DNA from: Turritopsis dohrnii
Taxonomy: Eukaryota; Cnidaria; Hydrozoa; Anthoathecata; Oceaniidae
Assembly (NCBI GenBank): GCA_027922465.2
Contig: BQMF02000260.1
Location: forward strand, 1-64,000
Direction: 5' to 3'
Length of the DNA: 64,000 nucleotides
The notes under the pieces are model-generated. The model did no database searches and was not told the DNA's origin. It saw nothing but the letters and a program-made list of their open reading frames with translations. This document shows positions 34,201 to 42,172 of this stretch, in pieces. A program made the position numbers and the translations under genes. Positions within the stretch are counted from its first letter, which is position 1, and the number at the start of each line of letters is the position of its first letter.

Positions 34201-35220
34201 AAACACCAATTTCCAAACCTGTTGGTTTTTCGGCTCATATAGACGGATGTTGACATTAAACTGTTTGGCAATACCTTCAAAATCAACAAGTTTTGTAGCT
34301 CGTACATCCTTAACTTTTAGGTTCTGATCATCATAAAAATCTCGAGCTAGTTCTAACGCTTTGCTAGTAGTGCGTTTAGCAGGTCTTTGTTTGTTTTTAG
34401 CATACCCAAAGTAGATAGCAAGACATCTCCATACACACAGATTGTCGTTTTTATCATCTATCGCATGGATACATCTTTTCTCACGAAGCCAATCAGGCAG
34501 AGGACCACAACCCATGAGCGGTTCATTGCTGTGTATGACTTTTATGATAATTCGAGTAAACTCAACCCGCCCCTGATAGACACCCGGACTATCGAAAACC
34601 TCGGCTGCTGGTAGATACGCCTTAGACCAAACACCATCATCGTCCAAATCTAACCTTCGACTCTCACATCGTTTGATATACTCCTCGATTGCGGATAAAC
34701 TTGTATAAGTACCTTCTCCAGGAAGCGTCTTTTCATACTTTACAAGTTCCCCATTTCCCCGATAAATTTTAGCGGTAAAACTGTAAACAATCCTCGAACG
34801 CATTTCGATATCTTCTCTGATTCGATTGAAAATTATATTTGATAGTTCTGAATTCAAATTACCGGTAACCTCATACCTGTTCATTCTTGGATGGGTTTCA
34901 ATCAAGTTGATTTGTGGTCGTTGATCTAATTCTCGAACAACATCATCATCCTCATCTCTCTCTTTTCTAACCTTTTTATACAGATTGAGAACCTTATCTT
35001 TCAAAGTTTTGAAAGCTTTACTAGTTTTCTCCTTAATAGGTTTAGGTACATGATTTACCAACCAATCTCTCCATTCATCCAACTTACTTTTCACAACAGG
35101 TCTATTTTTCGACATTTCTCGCTGTTCAAAGATATCCATATCTTGTTGGGTAGGAATAAATGGAACAGGTCTTGGTGGTGGAACAGGTCGGATAGGTGGG
35201 TTTGCTAATAATTCGATCAA
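31213..35220 (-). CDS. polB: Protein-primed family B DNA polymerase (PolB) with N-terminal accessory domains
   Basis: Replicates the element by protein priming. Residues counted from 35220. An N-terminal region has an OTU-like motif DNLCVWRCLA (about 260), a C2H2 zinc finger (HWECAGCEQRF..., about 375) and a nuclease-like YYGCKWHGCPC segment (about 480). Then come 3'-5' exonuclease FDFET (about 550) and GFNSGKYD, and polymerase motifs DANSLYL (about 920), KLKGNSFYGK (about 1095) and MDTDSMYM (about 1190). Codon 35220 is TTG. The frame is open upstream to 35358 with no ATG and encodes a SAP/HeH-like segment (VVELKALARERGLHGYSKLR), so the true start is upstream, non-AUG or mutated. The C-terminal 22 codons lie in the TIR. 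Confidence 0.93.
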   Translation of the reverse strand: MIELLANPPIRPVPPPRPVPFIPTQQDMDIFEQREMSKNRPVVKSKLDEWRDWLVNHVPKPIKEKTSKAFKTLKDKVLNLYKKVRKERDEDDDVVRELDQRPQINLIETHPRMNRYEVTGNLNSELSNIIFNRIREDIEMRSRIVYSFTAKIYRGNGELVKYEKTLPGEGTYTSLSAIEEYIKRCESRRLDLDDDGVWSKAYLPAAEVFDSPGVYQGRVEFTRIIIKVIHSNEPLMGCGPLPDWLREKRCIHAIDDKNDNLCVWRCLAIYFGYAKNKQRPAKRTTSKALELARDFYDDQNLKVKDVRATKLVDFEGIAKQFNVNIRLYEPKNQQVWKLVFGKNQFRKSLPCVDIGLYEGHFFYIKDLEGLTKHWECAGCEQRFNRHGHYNRHVTENLCSGGKTKLICKGEKFKHIMNSSEKVFYGGNTQFSYAGCRWIEKQSEITGRHIHHALCGHGGERCVKINKREILVDGYEPESNTVYQYYGCKWHGCPCINGDPKKYRATLDMETKIRSLGYDVVSVWACEIPELSTVELEKKFVPYPYFIVFDFETILHKLDQQVTSDLTFDTKHIAVSVAITDNFTNKPTFLVNSDPEKLIKDFILDLEKRWEGVSKCVSEKYYLPDKDSLPSSVVMRHEAWCNQVPVLGFNSGKYDLNMIKKHFVNHMTEQAGSISVAKKENSYMFLTTGQFKFLDVKSYLAPGLSFDGWCKANNCEEQKLVFPYEWLDSFEKLSHIGTVKYEDFYSSLKKKILITTQEYEDFKVEFEKRGCVTMLDWLKEYNLADVVPFVEALEKTREYYYGDEIDMLKDAVSIPGISMTYVLNKALKMKKKGEPDLYAPGQPCTCKCSKECYKQGCKDCSKIRKDCEACPKNKAYELLKTGMVGGPSIVFSRYAERGVSKIRPHKYKDARDCESVVGFDANSLYLFCSGQEMPCGKESYIEVENPTDPEYLKEFSEGVCDGSIFGFCQVDIHVPEGLKAKFEEFSPLFVVDKIPERLVPQHMKDYQTATNRMSIKGTKKLLGVCKAKKILLYTPLLKWYIDHGLKVTGVYKILKYTASRPFKWFPKEVTDARRDGDSNPALKQLGDTHKLKGNSFYGKMIEDLEKHTNNAYTKSEENVDKAFRSPFFDDLEVINETFEIKERKRQVNINRPYQCGIAVYQFAKLRMLEFYYDFLDKYIDRRDFELIQMDTDSMYMALSSKSLDDIVKPELKDYYFNQGKAEFLSTSKYHDRTPGLFKAEFNGTRMIALTSKCYFAENQDLGKSKFSCKGISKRQNEMSWQRYKEALDGSKDMAQNTGFRVSNHKIVTYTQKKLGLSAYYDKRIVADDGIHTKPLY

Positions 35221-35409
35221 CTCAGCTTTTCTGAGTTTTGAGTAGCCATGTAAACCGCGTTCTCTAGCGAGAGCTTTTAATTCAACAACAGTTTTTCTAG
35301 TAGTTGTAATATATATATCACGATTATATCTTTTTAAATCACTTTTTAAAATTTTCGATTATCATTTTCCAATTTTTCATCCAAAAGATTCGTAACCTTT
35401 GTGTTCTAT

Positions 35410-35438
35410 TTTTGTTACTCGTTGATTAAGTAACAAAA
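35410..35438. terminator. Hairpin, 10-bp stem, 9-nt loop, 3' of the SAP gene
   Basis: TTTTGTTACT (35410-35419) pairs with AGTAACAAAA (35429-35438) around a 9-nt loop. It lies 16 nt beyond the stop of the SAP ORF (minus strand). It shares the GTTAC-N9-GTAAC core with 42138-42162 and 44314-44338. Likely a transcript-end signal (inference). Confidence 0.6.
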
Positions 35439-35453
35439 GCGAGGTCAATTTAT

Positions 35454-35735
35454 TTATTTTTTGTAAACTCTCTTCTCTCTCTTAGCGTTATAACGTTTTT
35501 GAGAGCTGAGATATTTTTCTCTGTTATTTTTTATCCAGTTTAAACAGTATTTATTAACCGTTTGTTTCGTATCAGGATCGAGAATATAAGATGGATCCTC
35601 ATCATTTTTCTCAAGCACCTCGAGTAATTTAGCTTTGTTCATTAGGTTAGCATATTTTATTTTTCGTGACGCACATAATTTTCGTAAAGCGTCACGAGTC
35701 ATTGACTTGTAATCTGATTCTGTTTTGTCGGTCAT
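35454..35735 (-). CDS. Small SAP-domain DNA-binding protein
   Basis: 93 aa, ATG at 35735. Residues about 8-42 form a SAP-like helix-extension-helix (YKSMTRDALRKLCASRKIKY ... KAKLLEVLEKND). The tail is very basic (RYNAKREKRVYKK). Small SAP proteins recur in Polinton-like elements and large DNA viruses, where they probably bind DNA. It sits directly upstream of polB in the same orientation, which carries a second SAP-like segment in its ATG-less extension. It is divergent from integrase across a palindromic spacer. Confidence 0.7.
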   Translation of the reverse strand: MTDKTESDYKSMTRDALRKLCASRKIKYANLMNKAKLLEVLEKNDEDPSYILDPDTKQTVNKYCLNWIKNNREKYLSSQKRYNAKREKRVYKK

Positions 35736-35742
35736 GTTTATG

Positions 35743-35836
35743 TTTATTATCTTTATATAAAGATAATAAACAACGTTTAAGTCACTTTTCTCGTGTCATT
35801 TTTGTTAAAAAAAAATGAGCTAAATAAACGTTGTTT
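35743..35836. promoter_or_regulatory. Palindromic divergent promoter between SAP gene and integrase
   Basis: 35743-35770 is a perfect 28-nt palindrome centred on TTTATATAAA. AAACAACGTTTA (35768-35779) is repeated inverted as TAAACGTTGTTT (35825-35836), just before the integrase ATG. A symmetric TATA-rich spacer between divergent genes suggests a bidirectional promoter. Confidence 0.55.
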
Positions 35837-35846
35837 ATAAATAAAA

Positions 35847-36830
35847 ATGTCAGACACTAAACTTCAAGAGATTTATTATCAACCTCAAAACTTGTGGAAA
35901 GGACAAAAGGCTGTTTGCAATCTAAGAGGATTCGGCTTCAAACTGAAGGTAATTAAGAAATGGCTATCAAAACAAGCTTTGTGGCAAGTACATTTACCCG
36001 CACCGAAACACGTTGAACGTTCACATTATGAAGTGACTAAACCGAATGAGATTCACCAATTTGATATATTGTACATGCCTAGTGATATGCTGTATGGTAA
36101 TAAATACAAGTACATCTTATCCGGTATCGATGTTGCTTCACGTTACAAGGTGGCGCGACCTTTGAAGACTAAGAAAGCCAAAGAGGTTGCCGATATGATA
36201 AGAGATATCTATAGAGTTGGACCCTTAAACTATCCAAAAGTATTTCAATGTGATAACGGTTCAGAATTCAAAGCGGATGTGACAAAATTGTTGGGGAAGA
36301 ATAACGTCGAAATTAAAAGAGTAACTACTAAATATAAGCATACCCATACAGCGTTTGTCGAGGCGTTGAACAAGATACTTGCCGAAAATTTATTCAAAAT
36401 ACAAGATGCTCAAGAACTGAACGATTCGGAAAAGGTATCATCTACGTGGGTCAAATATTTGTATAAACTTGTGGATAGATTAAACGATACGAAGACTCGG
36501 ATGATCGATATGAAACCGAAAGATGCTATTAAAATGAAAGAGGTACTTCTCGCTAAACGAGAGAGCTATCCACCCGAAGAAAAATTACCTCAAGATGGTT
36601 TGTATAGATATCTATTGCAACCGGGTGAAGAGCACGATGACCATCGAAAAAGAGCAACAGATAGGATATGGTCAAAGAAGACTTATAGATTGAGTGAGGT
36701 GATAGATCAACCAGGTAACCGTGTAATGTATTACCTTCAAGATGGACCTGAACGAGCTTTTGTAAAAGAAGAGTTGATGTTGATACCTGAAGATACAGAA
36801 TTACCTCCTGATTATGTGCAAGGTTGGTGA
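35847..36830 (+). CDS. int: Polinton integrase, retroviral DD35E type
   Basis: 327 aa, ATG at 35847. Catalytic triad D73 (HQFDILYMP), D136 (FQCDNGSEF) and E172 (AFVEALNKILAE), with 35 residues between D136 and E172: a DD35E rve core. The N-terminal region is short and lacks a clear HHCC zinc finger in this reading. The C-terminal part (RIWSKKTYRLSEVI ... RAFVKEELMLIP) looks like the SH3/chromo-like DNA-binding tail seen in Polinton integrases. It inserts the linear element into the genome. Intact. Confidence 0.93.
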   Translation: MSDTKLQEIYYQPQNLWKGQKAVCNLRGFGFKLKVIKKWLSKQALWQVHLPAPKHVERSHYEVTKPNEIHQFDILYMPSDMLYGNKYKYILSGIDVASRYKVARPLKTKKAKEVADMIRDIYRVGPLNYPKVFQCDNGSEFKADVTKLLGKNNVEIKRVTTKYKHTHTAFVEALNKILAENLFKIQDAQELNDSEKVSSTWVKYLYKLVDRLNDTKTRMIDMKPKDAIKMKEVLLAKRESYPPEEKLPQDGLYRYLLQPGEEHDDHRKRATDRIWSKKTYRLSEVIDQPGNRVMYYLQDGPERAFVKEELMLIPEDTELPPDYVQGW

Positions 36831-36853
36831 ATCATACATCTCATACAAAAAGT

Positions 36854-36878
36854 ATCTTTACTTGTTTCTAGTAAAGAT
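36854..36878. terminator. Hairpin 3' of integrase
   Basis: ATCTTTACT (36854-36862) pairs with AGTAAAGAT (36870-36878), loop 7 nt, 23 nt after the integrase stop. A further small hairpin AGACC-TTTC-GGTCT at 36958-36971 lies just 3' of the convergent 72-aa gene. Confidence 0.5.
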
Positions 36879-36984
36879 GAGTCGACGAGATTTTATCTAA
36901 CGCCATATAATGTCATAATCAAAGAATTGTCTTTCTGGATTCTTTTGAGATTGTTTGAGACCTTTCGGTCTGACAAAGGCCTCT

Positions 36985-37203
36985 CTAGAGATGCCAACCA
37001 TAATCATTTAATTCAATGGAAAGTCTTTCAGGCAACCACACCTTATATAAATTTCCCGTTCCGTCTTGCACTTCTGCATACATAGCCTTTGTAGAAACAA
37101 ATTTAACATGATAAATCACGTTTTCAGGTAGATCCCTCCACTTTATGATCGATGTAGATTGTTCGATTATTTGTTCAAATGTTTCAACTGTTGGAAATTC
37201 CAT
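36985..37203 (-). CDS. Small conserved-looking 72-aa protein, function unknown
   Basis: ATG at 37203, stop at 36985. Beta-rich pattern SIIKWRDLPENVIYHVKFV ... YAEVQDGTGNLYKVWLPERL. This W..L..N..Y.V....T......DG.G....VWLP spacing recalls small proteins that recur in other invertebrate virus-like elements, possibly OB-fold-like (weak inference). Convergent with integrase. Confidence 0.5.
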   Translation of the reverse strand: MEFPTVETFEQIIEQSTSIIKWRDLPENVIYHVKFVSTKAMYAEVQDGTGNLYKVWLPERLSIELNDYGWHL

Positions 37204-37425
37204 TGTCTATATACTTGTTTCATATCTTTTTATATCAGTTTTTTTGTGTGTACGTGGTAAGTTTCTATTACATAACAAATAACAACACATAACAGTTTCT
37301 ATTATATAACCACAAATTACTCATAATTGTAAACAATTAAATATCTCATAAAAATGTAGTAAAAAGCAGTTTGTAGTAGTTTCATTTTTATAACATAAAT
37401 GAGCTAACAATACATATAACATACA

Positions 37426-37499
37426 GATCAGCGTAGTCTAGTGGATAAGAACGCTAACTTGTAACAACAAGGTCGTGTGTTCGAACCCCACGCAGTTCG
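37426..37499 (+). repeat. tRNA-like sequence (SINE head or tRNA relic) inside the Polinton
   Basis: 74 bp with a good A-box (TAGTCTAGTGG) and B-box-like GTGTTCGAACCCC at tRNA spacing. Five of seven acceptor pairs form (GATCAGC against GCAGTTC), the T-stem has four of five pairs, but the anticodon stem does not pair. This fits a tRNA-derived SINE head or decayed tRNA better than a functional tRNA. No A-rich tail or target duplication was confirmed downstream. Confidence 0.5.
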
Positions 37500-38402
37500 T
37501 CTGAGAGGAAGTATATATACTTCGGCGGTTGTAGATCTCTCATGTTCTGGTTGTAAAACTTGCATGAGTGCGCACTTCCCCGCAGTTGTGTTGAATATAT
37601 CGCGGAATGGTTAGCATTGCGTCTGGGTGATTTATCACTGTCAGGTTTCTCTGGTCCATAGAGACATTCAGGTTACCGTCATTTCGATCGAAATTCAACA
37701 AACGCCAGGGCTTAGAAGTGTTAGCATGTATCCACAATGCCGGCTATAATTGCAAACTACATACGCTGATCAGCGAAATAGTACATACCATATACTAAAC
37801 ATCATAGTAATCGCTAAACCAAAGAACTTTTTTTTTTTTTTTTTTTTGTTTGTGTTGGAGAGCTAGTCACTTTGAGTGAAATATGATACGCTTGCATAAC
37901 ATTAATCATTTTGTTATGTAAACAAAATAAAAAACAAAATTATAGCGTTCCGAGGGACACCACAAGCAGACACTGAGGTCTAAATGAATGATATAAAACC
38001 CAAGAGCGGAATAATTTGAAAATTGTGGTGAACAGGCGACAGAGTCTGCCGGAAAGGGAAGGTCTAGTGGAGCGGCTAGATTGGAACTGGATGGTGCCGT
38101 CCGCTCCCGGTATTCACCACAAAATGTGCCAAAAGTTGTCGGGAAAAAAACAATGTGACTAGATGTAATATACTCGAACAGATCATGAACGGCCATTGCG
38201 TGCGTAGTAGTCGGAGTTCGTAAGTAGTCACACACAAATAGTCTAAGATCTAGGGGTAGAGCTCAGAGCTGGTGGATTGGAGAAGCCAGGGTGGAGTGCC
38301 GGTTAGATCGAAGACAATGAATTAAAAACCCTCTAGGGTATCACAACAACAACAACAACAACAACAAAAACCCTAGGGGGTTCTCCTAAGGGAGTTTTGT
38401 TT
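37500..38402. other. Non-coding insert with a duplicated gene end
   Basis: No credible gene. Segment 37788-37919 is a diverged direct copy of parts of 38418-38608 (the 3' end of the 385-aa gene), with about 85 bp replaced by a poly(T) run (37830-37849). Between the copies lie about 480 bp of unrelated sequence, a (CAA)n tract at 38342-38367 and a CCCTAGGGGGTTCTCC patch. This is where a protease or other gene could have been lost. Confidence 0.6.
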
Positions 38403-39560
38403 TCAATAATAATAATAATACCATATACTAAACATCGTGGTAATCGCTAAAACCAAAGCTATTTTCTCTTCTTCATGAGATGGGGGTGAATCTGTTTGAC
38501 TCACTACTCTTTTATGAACTTCCTTTTGTGAACTTTTATTTTTTGTTGGAGAGCTAGTCACTTTGGGTGAAATATGATGCTCTTGCATAACATTAATCAT
38601 TTTGTTTCTTCCGAGGCTCAAGTTGTCATTAGATATGAGAATTTTATTATTATAACCAGACACTCCCGACTTGATGTTTAGATTCATGTCACTAGGTAAC
38701 ATGTAAATACCTTGTCCAACAGAATAATCAACTTTGCTTGAAGCGTAATTTAAAGTATCTTGATAACGTTTAATGTCATCTTGAATATCAACTCTGCGAT
38801 TAACAATGTCTTCAAAGTTGTTCATAAAAACTCTTTGAGCTGTCAAAGAGCTTGAATTATTACCTAAAATAGAAGAACGAGCAGAGGCTTGGGAACTAAG
38901 AATAAGATAAGCATATGCTCTAACACTCTCTGAAATTTTTACAAGACCTGTTTTTGTAAAGCCTTTAGATTTTTCTATAATCCATCGTGTCATGGAGTCG
39001 TCTGTGAAATAACTCACACCTGGCGTTGGATAGTCTCTACGTCTTTTTTGATACGAGCTGTAAAAATATTGCCCTTTGTATTTTTTAGGATCAGAATCGA
39101 CACCATATTCACTACAGATTTTTAAAAACTCTTCTTTGTTATAAGGATTATCATATTGGTTGAAACTATCTTCAAAAGGTAGAGGTGTCTGCAGACGCTT
39201 AATGATTCGTCTAATATGATAATAGACGTGAAAACGATATACTGCTCTAATCATAGGAGTAGAGCGACCTTCTTTCAGATGTTCAGAACTGACTCCACAA
39301 GCGCTTGAAGCACACCAAGTGACAAAATTGAGTTGGGTTTGCCATAATTTAAACGGTTGTTCCTGCCAAATTTTCATACGTTGATCATTCTCTTCCATTT
39401 CGTAATTAGTAAATATATTTGGAAAAGTTGCGGGGAAAGAACCGCTCTCAGAGACAATAATTGTTTGTTTGTATAAATCTTTAGCATTCAATATCTGAAG
39501 GTATTGTCCTCCATTTGGCTTATAAAGCGCATTGGGAACATATTTAAAAATATCCTCCAT
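38403..39560 (-). CDS. Conserved Polinton 385-aa protein, probable virion/assembly protein
   Basis: ATG at 39560. The N-terminal half contains a recognisable block LWQTQLNFVTWCASSACGVS followed by YRFHVYYHIRRI and PLPFEDSFNQYDNPYN, which I recall from other animal Polintons. The C-terminus is Ser/Thr/Lys-rich and ends in a hydrophobic segment (IALVLAITTMFSIWYYYYY), possibly a tail anchor. The last codons are encoded by an (AAT)n microsatellite at 38404-38420. Divergent from the minor capsid gene with 39 bp between starts. Role not established. Confidence 0.7.
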   Translation of the reverse strand: MEDIFKYVPNALYKPNGGQYLQILNAKDLYKQTIIVSESGSFPATFPNIFTNYEMEENDQRMKIWQEQPFKLWQTQLNFVTWCASSACGVSSEHLKEGRSTPMIRAVYRFHVYYHIRRIIKRLQTPLPFEDSFNQYDNPYNKEEFLKICSEYGVDSDPKKYKGQYFYSSYQKRRRDYPTPGVSYFTDDSMTRWIIEKSKGFTKTGLVKISESVRAYAYLILSSQASARSSILGNNSSSLTAQRVFMNNFEDIVNRRVDIQDDIKRYQDTLNYASSKVDYSVGQGIYMLPSDMNLNIKSGVSGYNNKILISNDNLSLGRNKMINVMQEHHISPKVTSSPTKNKSSQKEVHKRVVSQTDSPPSHEEEKIALVLAITTMFSIWYYYYY

Positions 39561-39599
39561 TATTATTTAATATTATTATCTTATATTTAATACAAGAAA

Positions 39600-40160
39600 A
39601 TGTATATCACAGCAAATCTCGTAAGGGGTGAGAAGACCATAAATCTACCTTACCCCATTCAAAACTTGGATGGCTCAAAAGAAATTGCATTGGTTGATAT
39701 GTTTGCAGACAATGTTACGTATGAAATAACCACAGACCTAACACTGACTATGCTTGGTTATAGGAAAGCTAAAAAGTTGGTACCTCAAGGAACATTCACG
39801 AGCAGGGAATTGAATGCCTTTTTAGCAGGTACCTTTTTAGCAGGTGATGTAGAACTTACCTCATTAGGCAAAAACCCTCAAGTAATCAAAACAAATAAGC
39901 TCGCTAACGTAACCAAAATTAATTTGCATCTCTCTGAACTTGACAACACTCAAAATCTTGAGAATGGAAAGCTAAGTGATATTTTACTAACCTATCACAT
40001 GGCTGAACATAGCGACTTCACACATGTTGAGCCTAAAAACCCTCAGTACAAAAAATTAAAAAATGGTGTATTTCAGTCTCTCACGTTGAAACTCACAGAT
40101 CAGCATGGCAATATGCTAAAAGAAGACCTGGGAAGAACCATTGTTTTGCACATCCGCTAA
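39600..40160 (+). CDS. Polinton minor capsid (penton-like) protein
   Basis: 186 aa, ATG at 39600. All-beta pattern without membrane segments. The C-terminal stretch PQYKKLKNGVFQSLTLKL ... DLGRTIVLHIR matches the penton-type single jelly-roll protein that sits beside the major capsid gene in Polintons. It would form the capsid vertices. Position immediately upstream of the capsid gene in the same orientation supports the call. Confidence 0.75.
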   Translation: MYITANLVRGEKTINLPYPIQNLDGSKEIALVDMFADNVTYEITTDLTLTMLGYRKAKKLVPQGTFTSRELNAFLAGTFLAGDVELTSLGKNPQVIKTNKLANVTKINLHLSELDNTQNLENGKLSDILLTYHMAEHSDFTHVEPKNPQYKKLKNGVFQSLTLKLTDQHGNMLKEDLGRTIVLHIR

Positions 40161-40203
40161 ACCGAGATAAAAAGTAATAATTAATTATATATCATAATTA
40201 ATA
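40161..40203. promoter_or_regulatory. AT-rich palindrome between capsid genes
   Basis: ATTAATTAT and its complement ATAATTAAT flank a 5-nt centre just upstream of the major capsid ATG. Could be a late promoter or the minor-capsid transcript end. Confidence 0.35.
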
Positions 40204-41514
40204 ATGGAGTATGGAAAGAGGTTAAATCCAGAACGTTCACTTAGAACTGCCCGCGGTGTAAAAGGCTCTCGTCAAAAAGTAATTGTCACACACAATCCGA
40301 GTGAGATCGATCAAAATCAGTTATTATTGGTTAGGTTTCCAAATTTAGGAAGCGATGATGTTATTATTCCAGGAACAGCTAATCTAAGTTTTGATATTGA
40401 ACTCGAGTCGAGAGCTGACACGAAAAGAACATTGGTCAGTAACATTGGGAGAGCTATCGTTAAAAAGTTGGCTGTCAAGTTCGAAGGTAGCGAGATATTG
40501 AGCATCGATGACTTTGATCTTTTTGGGTGTTACAGAGATTTATGGTTAACCAAGTTTGAAAAGAGAAACGCGATAAGACAGGGTATCATCATCGATGATG
40601 GGTGTACAGAAAATTGTATGAAATTGAGGATTGGTGCTTCCGATAAACCCACCACCCCTATTGAAGCGGACAAAGCCATTGCTGACACCTATAAAAACAA
40701 GTTTGTCATTCCACTCGACTTTGAGATGCTAGATAGTACTATTCCATATTATCAAGCGGGTTTAGGGAATAGGCTTTGCTACGAGATCACATTTAACGAC
40801 TATAACCGAGTTATCTATTCTGACCCTCCAACTTCTGCCGCAAAAAACCCAGATGCTAAATACAAAATATCTAACATCTCTCTTGAATATGAGCTTGTGA
40901 CACAACCCAAGTTGGCTAGACAAATCGCTTCTGAATATCAAAACATGGCTTTGCTCTATGATAGGATTTTGCGGCACAGACAAATTAGAGTAAACAAGTC
41001 AGACACAACGTGGAATTGGTCATTCAACACACCTGCCAAATCTTTGAAGGGTATCTTAGTTCTGTTTGAAGAAGAAGAATCCTACAAACGAGATACCGGT
41101 AAATTCTACAATCCAAAGATCAAAAAAGTATCTGTCATCGTTGAGGGTAAGCCTAACCAACTTTTTGCTCAAGGGATGCAGCCGTTTGAACAATACAATG
41201 AGATTTGCAAGTATTTTGCTGAAGGAAAACCAAAAGATAATAGCGTCGGCGAAAACCGAAAGCGCTTGGGATTACATGATGTAAAAGTCTCTGATTACTT
41301 GACAAACAAGTATGCTCTATGGTTAGATTTCAGAACAATTGATGAGAATGCCTTGCATGGGACCGGTCGAAAGATTGAAAATGCGAGTGAAGGTATCACT
41401 TTACAGATTGAAAAGACCGCTGAAACTGCAGGAAACTTAAACGCATATATATATCTAATAATGGACGCTCAATTAAATATTCAAAACGGAGAATTTATGT
41501 CTGCATTATATTAG
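40204..41514 (+). CDS. Polinton major capsid protein (double jelly-roll type)
   Basis: 436 aa, ATG at 40204. Landmarks: IDQNQLLLVRFPNLGSDDVI near the N-terminus, IVKKLAVKFEGSEI, FVIPLDFEMLDSTIPYYQAG, and the C-terminal TNKYALWLDFRTIDENALHG ... LQIEKTAETAGNLNAYIYLI. Two beta-rich halves fit the double jelly-roll fold of Polinton and adenovirus-like capsids. It lies between minor capsid and ATPase, the usual neighbourhood. Frame intact. Confidence 0.85.
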   Translation: MEYGKRLNPERSLRTARGVKGSRQKVIVTHNPSEIDQNQLLLVRFPNLGSDDVIIPGTANLSFDIELESRADTKRTLVSNIGRAIVKKLAVKFEGSEILSIDDFDLFGCYRDLWLTKFEKRNAIRQGIIIDDGCTENCMKLRIGASDKPTTPIEADKAIADTYKNKFVIPLDFEMLDSTIPYYQAGLGNRLCYEITFNDYNRVIYSDPPTSAAKNPDAKYKISNISLEYELVTQPKLARQIASEYQNMALLYDRILRHRQIRVNKSDTTWNWSFNTPAKSLKGILVLFEEEESYKRDTGKFYNPKIKKVSVIVEGKPNQLFAQGMQPFEQYNEICKYFAEGKPKDNSVGENRKRLGLHDVKVSDYLTNKYALWLDFRTIDENALHGTGRKIENASEGITLQIEKTAETAGNLNAYIYLIMDAQLNIQNGEFMSALY

Positions 41515-41518
41515 TAAA

Positions 41519-42124
41519 ATGAACATACTTTACATGAAAGAACCTCACACAGCATTATTCGTTGGACCAACATCGTGCGGCAAAACGGATCGTGTTGTAA
41601 AATTATTAGAAAATGAATATCTCAATCACTTTGATTACATCGTGATTATATGTCCAACTTTGAGGTGGAATCAAACATACAGAGATCGGAAGTGGTTTTG
41701 GACTGACAACTATGTGATTTTAATTGAACCGTAAGGTCGCTTGTATGAATGGATTAAGGAAATGACCACTAATTGTGCTGGATATAAAACCTTATTCCTC
41801 ATTGACGACATAATCGCTGATGAGGAATTGGACAAAAAGAGACAGCCTTTGCTCGAGTTGGCAATTAGTGGTCGCCATCGAAACCATTCGCTATGGTTAC
41901 TTACACAATCATACACGGCTATACCTAAAAATTTACGACGGCAAGCTAAAATGTTATATGTGTGGTATCCAAAAGATAGAAACGATCTAGCCGCCATTCA
42001 TGAAGAGAACGATGTCATTGATTCGCGAGAAGAATTGAAAAATGTCAAGGAAAAACTGAAAGGAGGGAAACACACATGCCTAGTCATGAGAATGGAACAC
42101 CCAAGAACGCACGTGATTTGTTAA
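41519..42124 (+). pseudogene. FtsK/A32-type genome-packaging ATPase with one in-frame stop
   Basis: ATG at 41519, four bases after the capsid stop. Walker A is GPTSCGKT (codons 14-21), followed by YIVIICPTL. A TAA at 41732-41734 interrupts the frame after 71 codons. The same frame then stays open from 41735 to 42124 with Walker B LFLIDDI, the sensor-like LLTQSYTAIPKNLRRQ and C-terminal KGGKHTCLVMRMEHP. So one substitution breaks an otherwise complete gene of about 201 codons. The family pumps the genome into the capsid. Sequence error or stop readthrough cannot be excluded. Confidence 0.88.
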
Positions 42125-42137
42125 ACAGGTTGATATA

Positions 42138-42162
42138 TTTGTTACATGACTCTTGTAACAAA
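42138..42162. terminator. Hairpin between convergent ATPase and PPP1R15-like genes
   Basis: TTTGTTAC (42138-42145) pairs with GTAACAAA (42155-42162), loop 9 nt. Same GTTAC-N9-GTAAC design as at 35410 and 44314. It sits between two convergent stops (42124 and 42173), so it can serve both transcripts. A direct repeat TATAAGACTACTGTAAG follows at 42168 and 42190. Confidence 0.6.
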
Positions 42163-42172
42163 AACTATAAGA

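Noticed and set aside
37906..38235. 109-aa minus ORF in the Polinton insert
   Set aside because: No resemblance to Polinton proteins; it spans the junction of a duplicated fragment and unrelated sequence.
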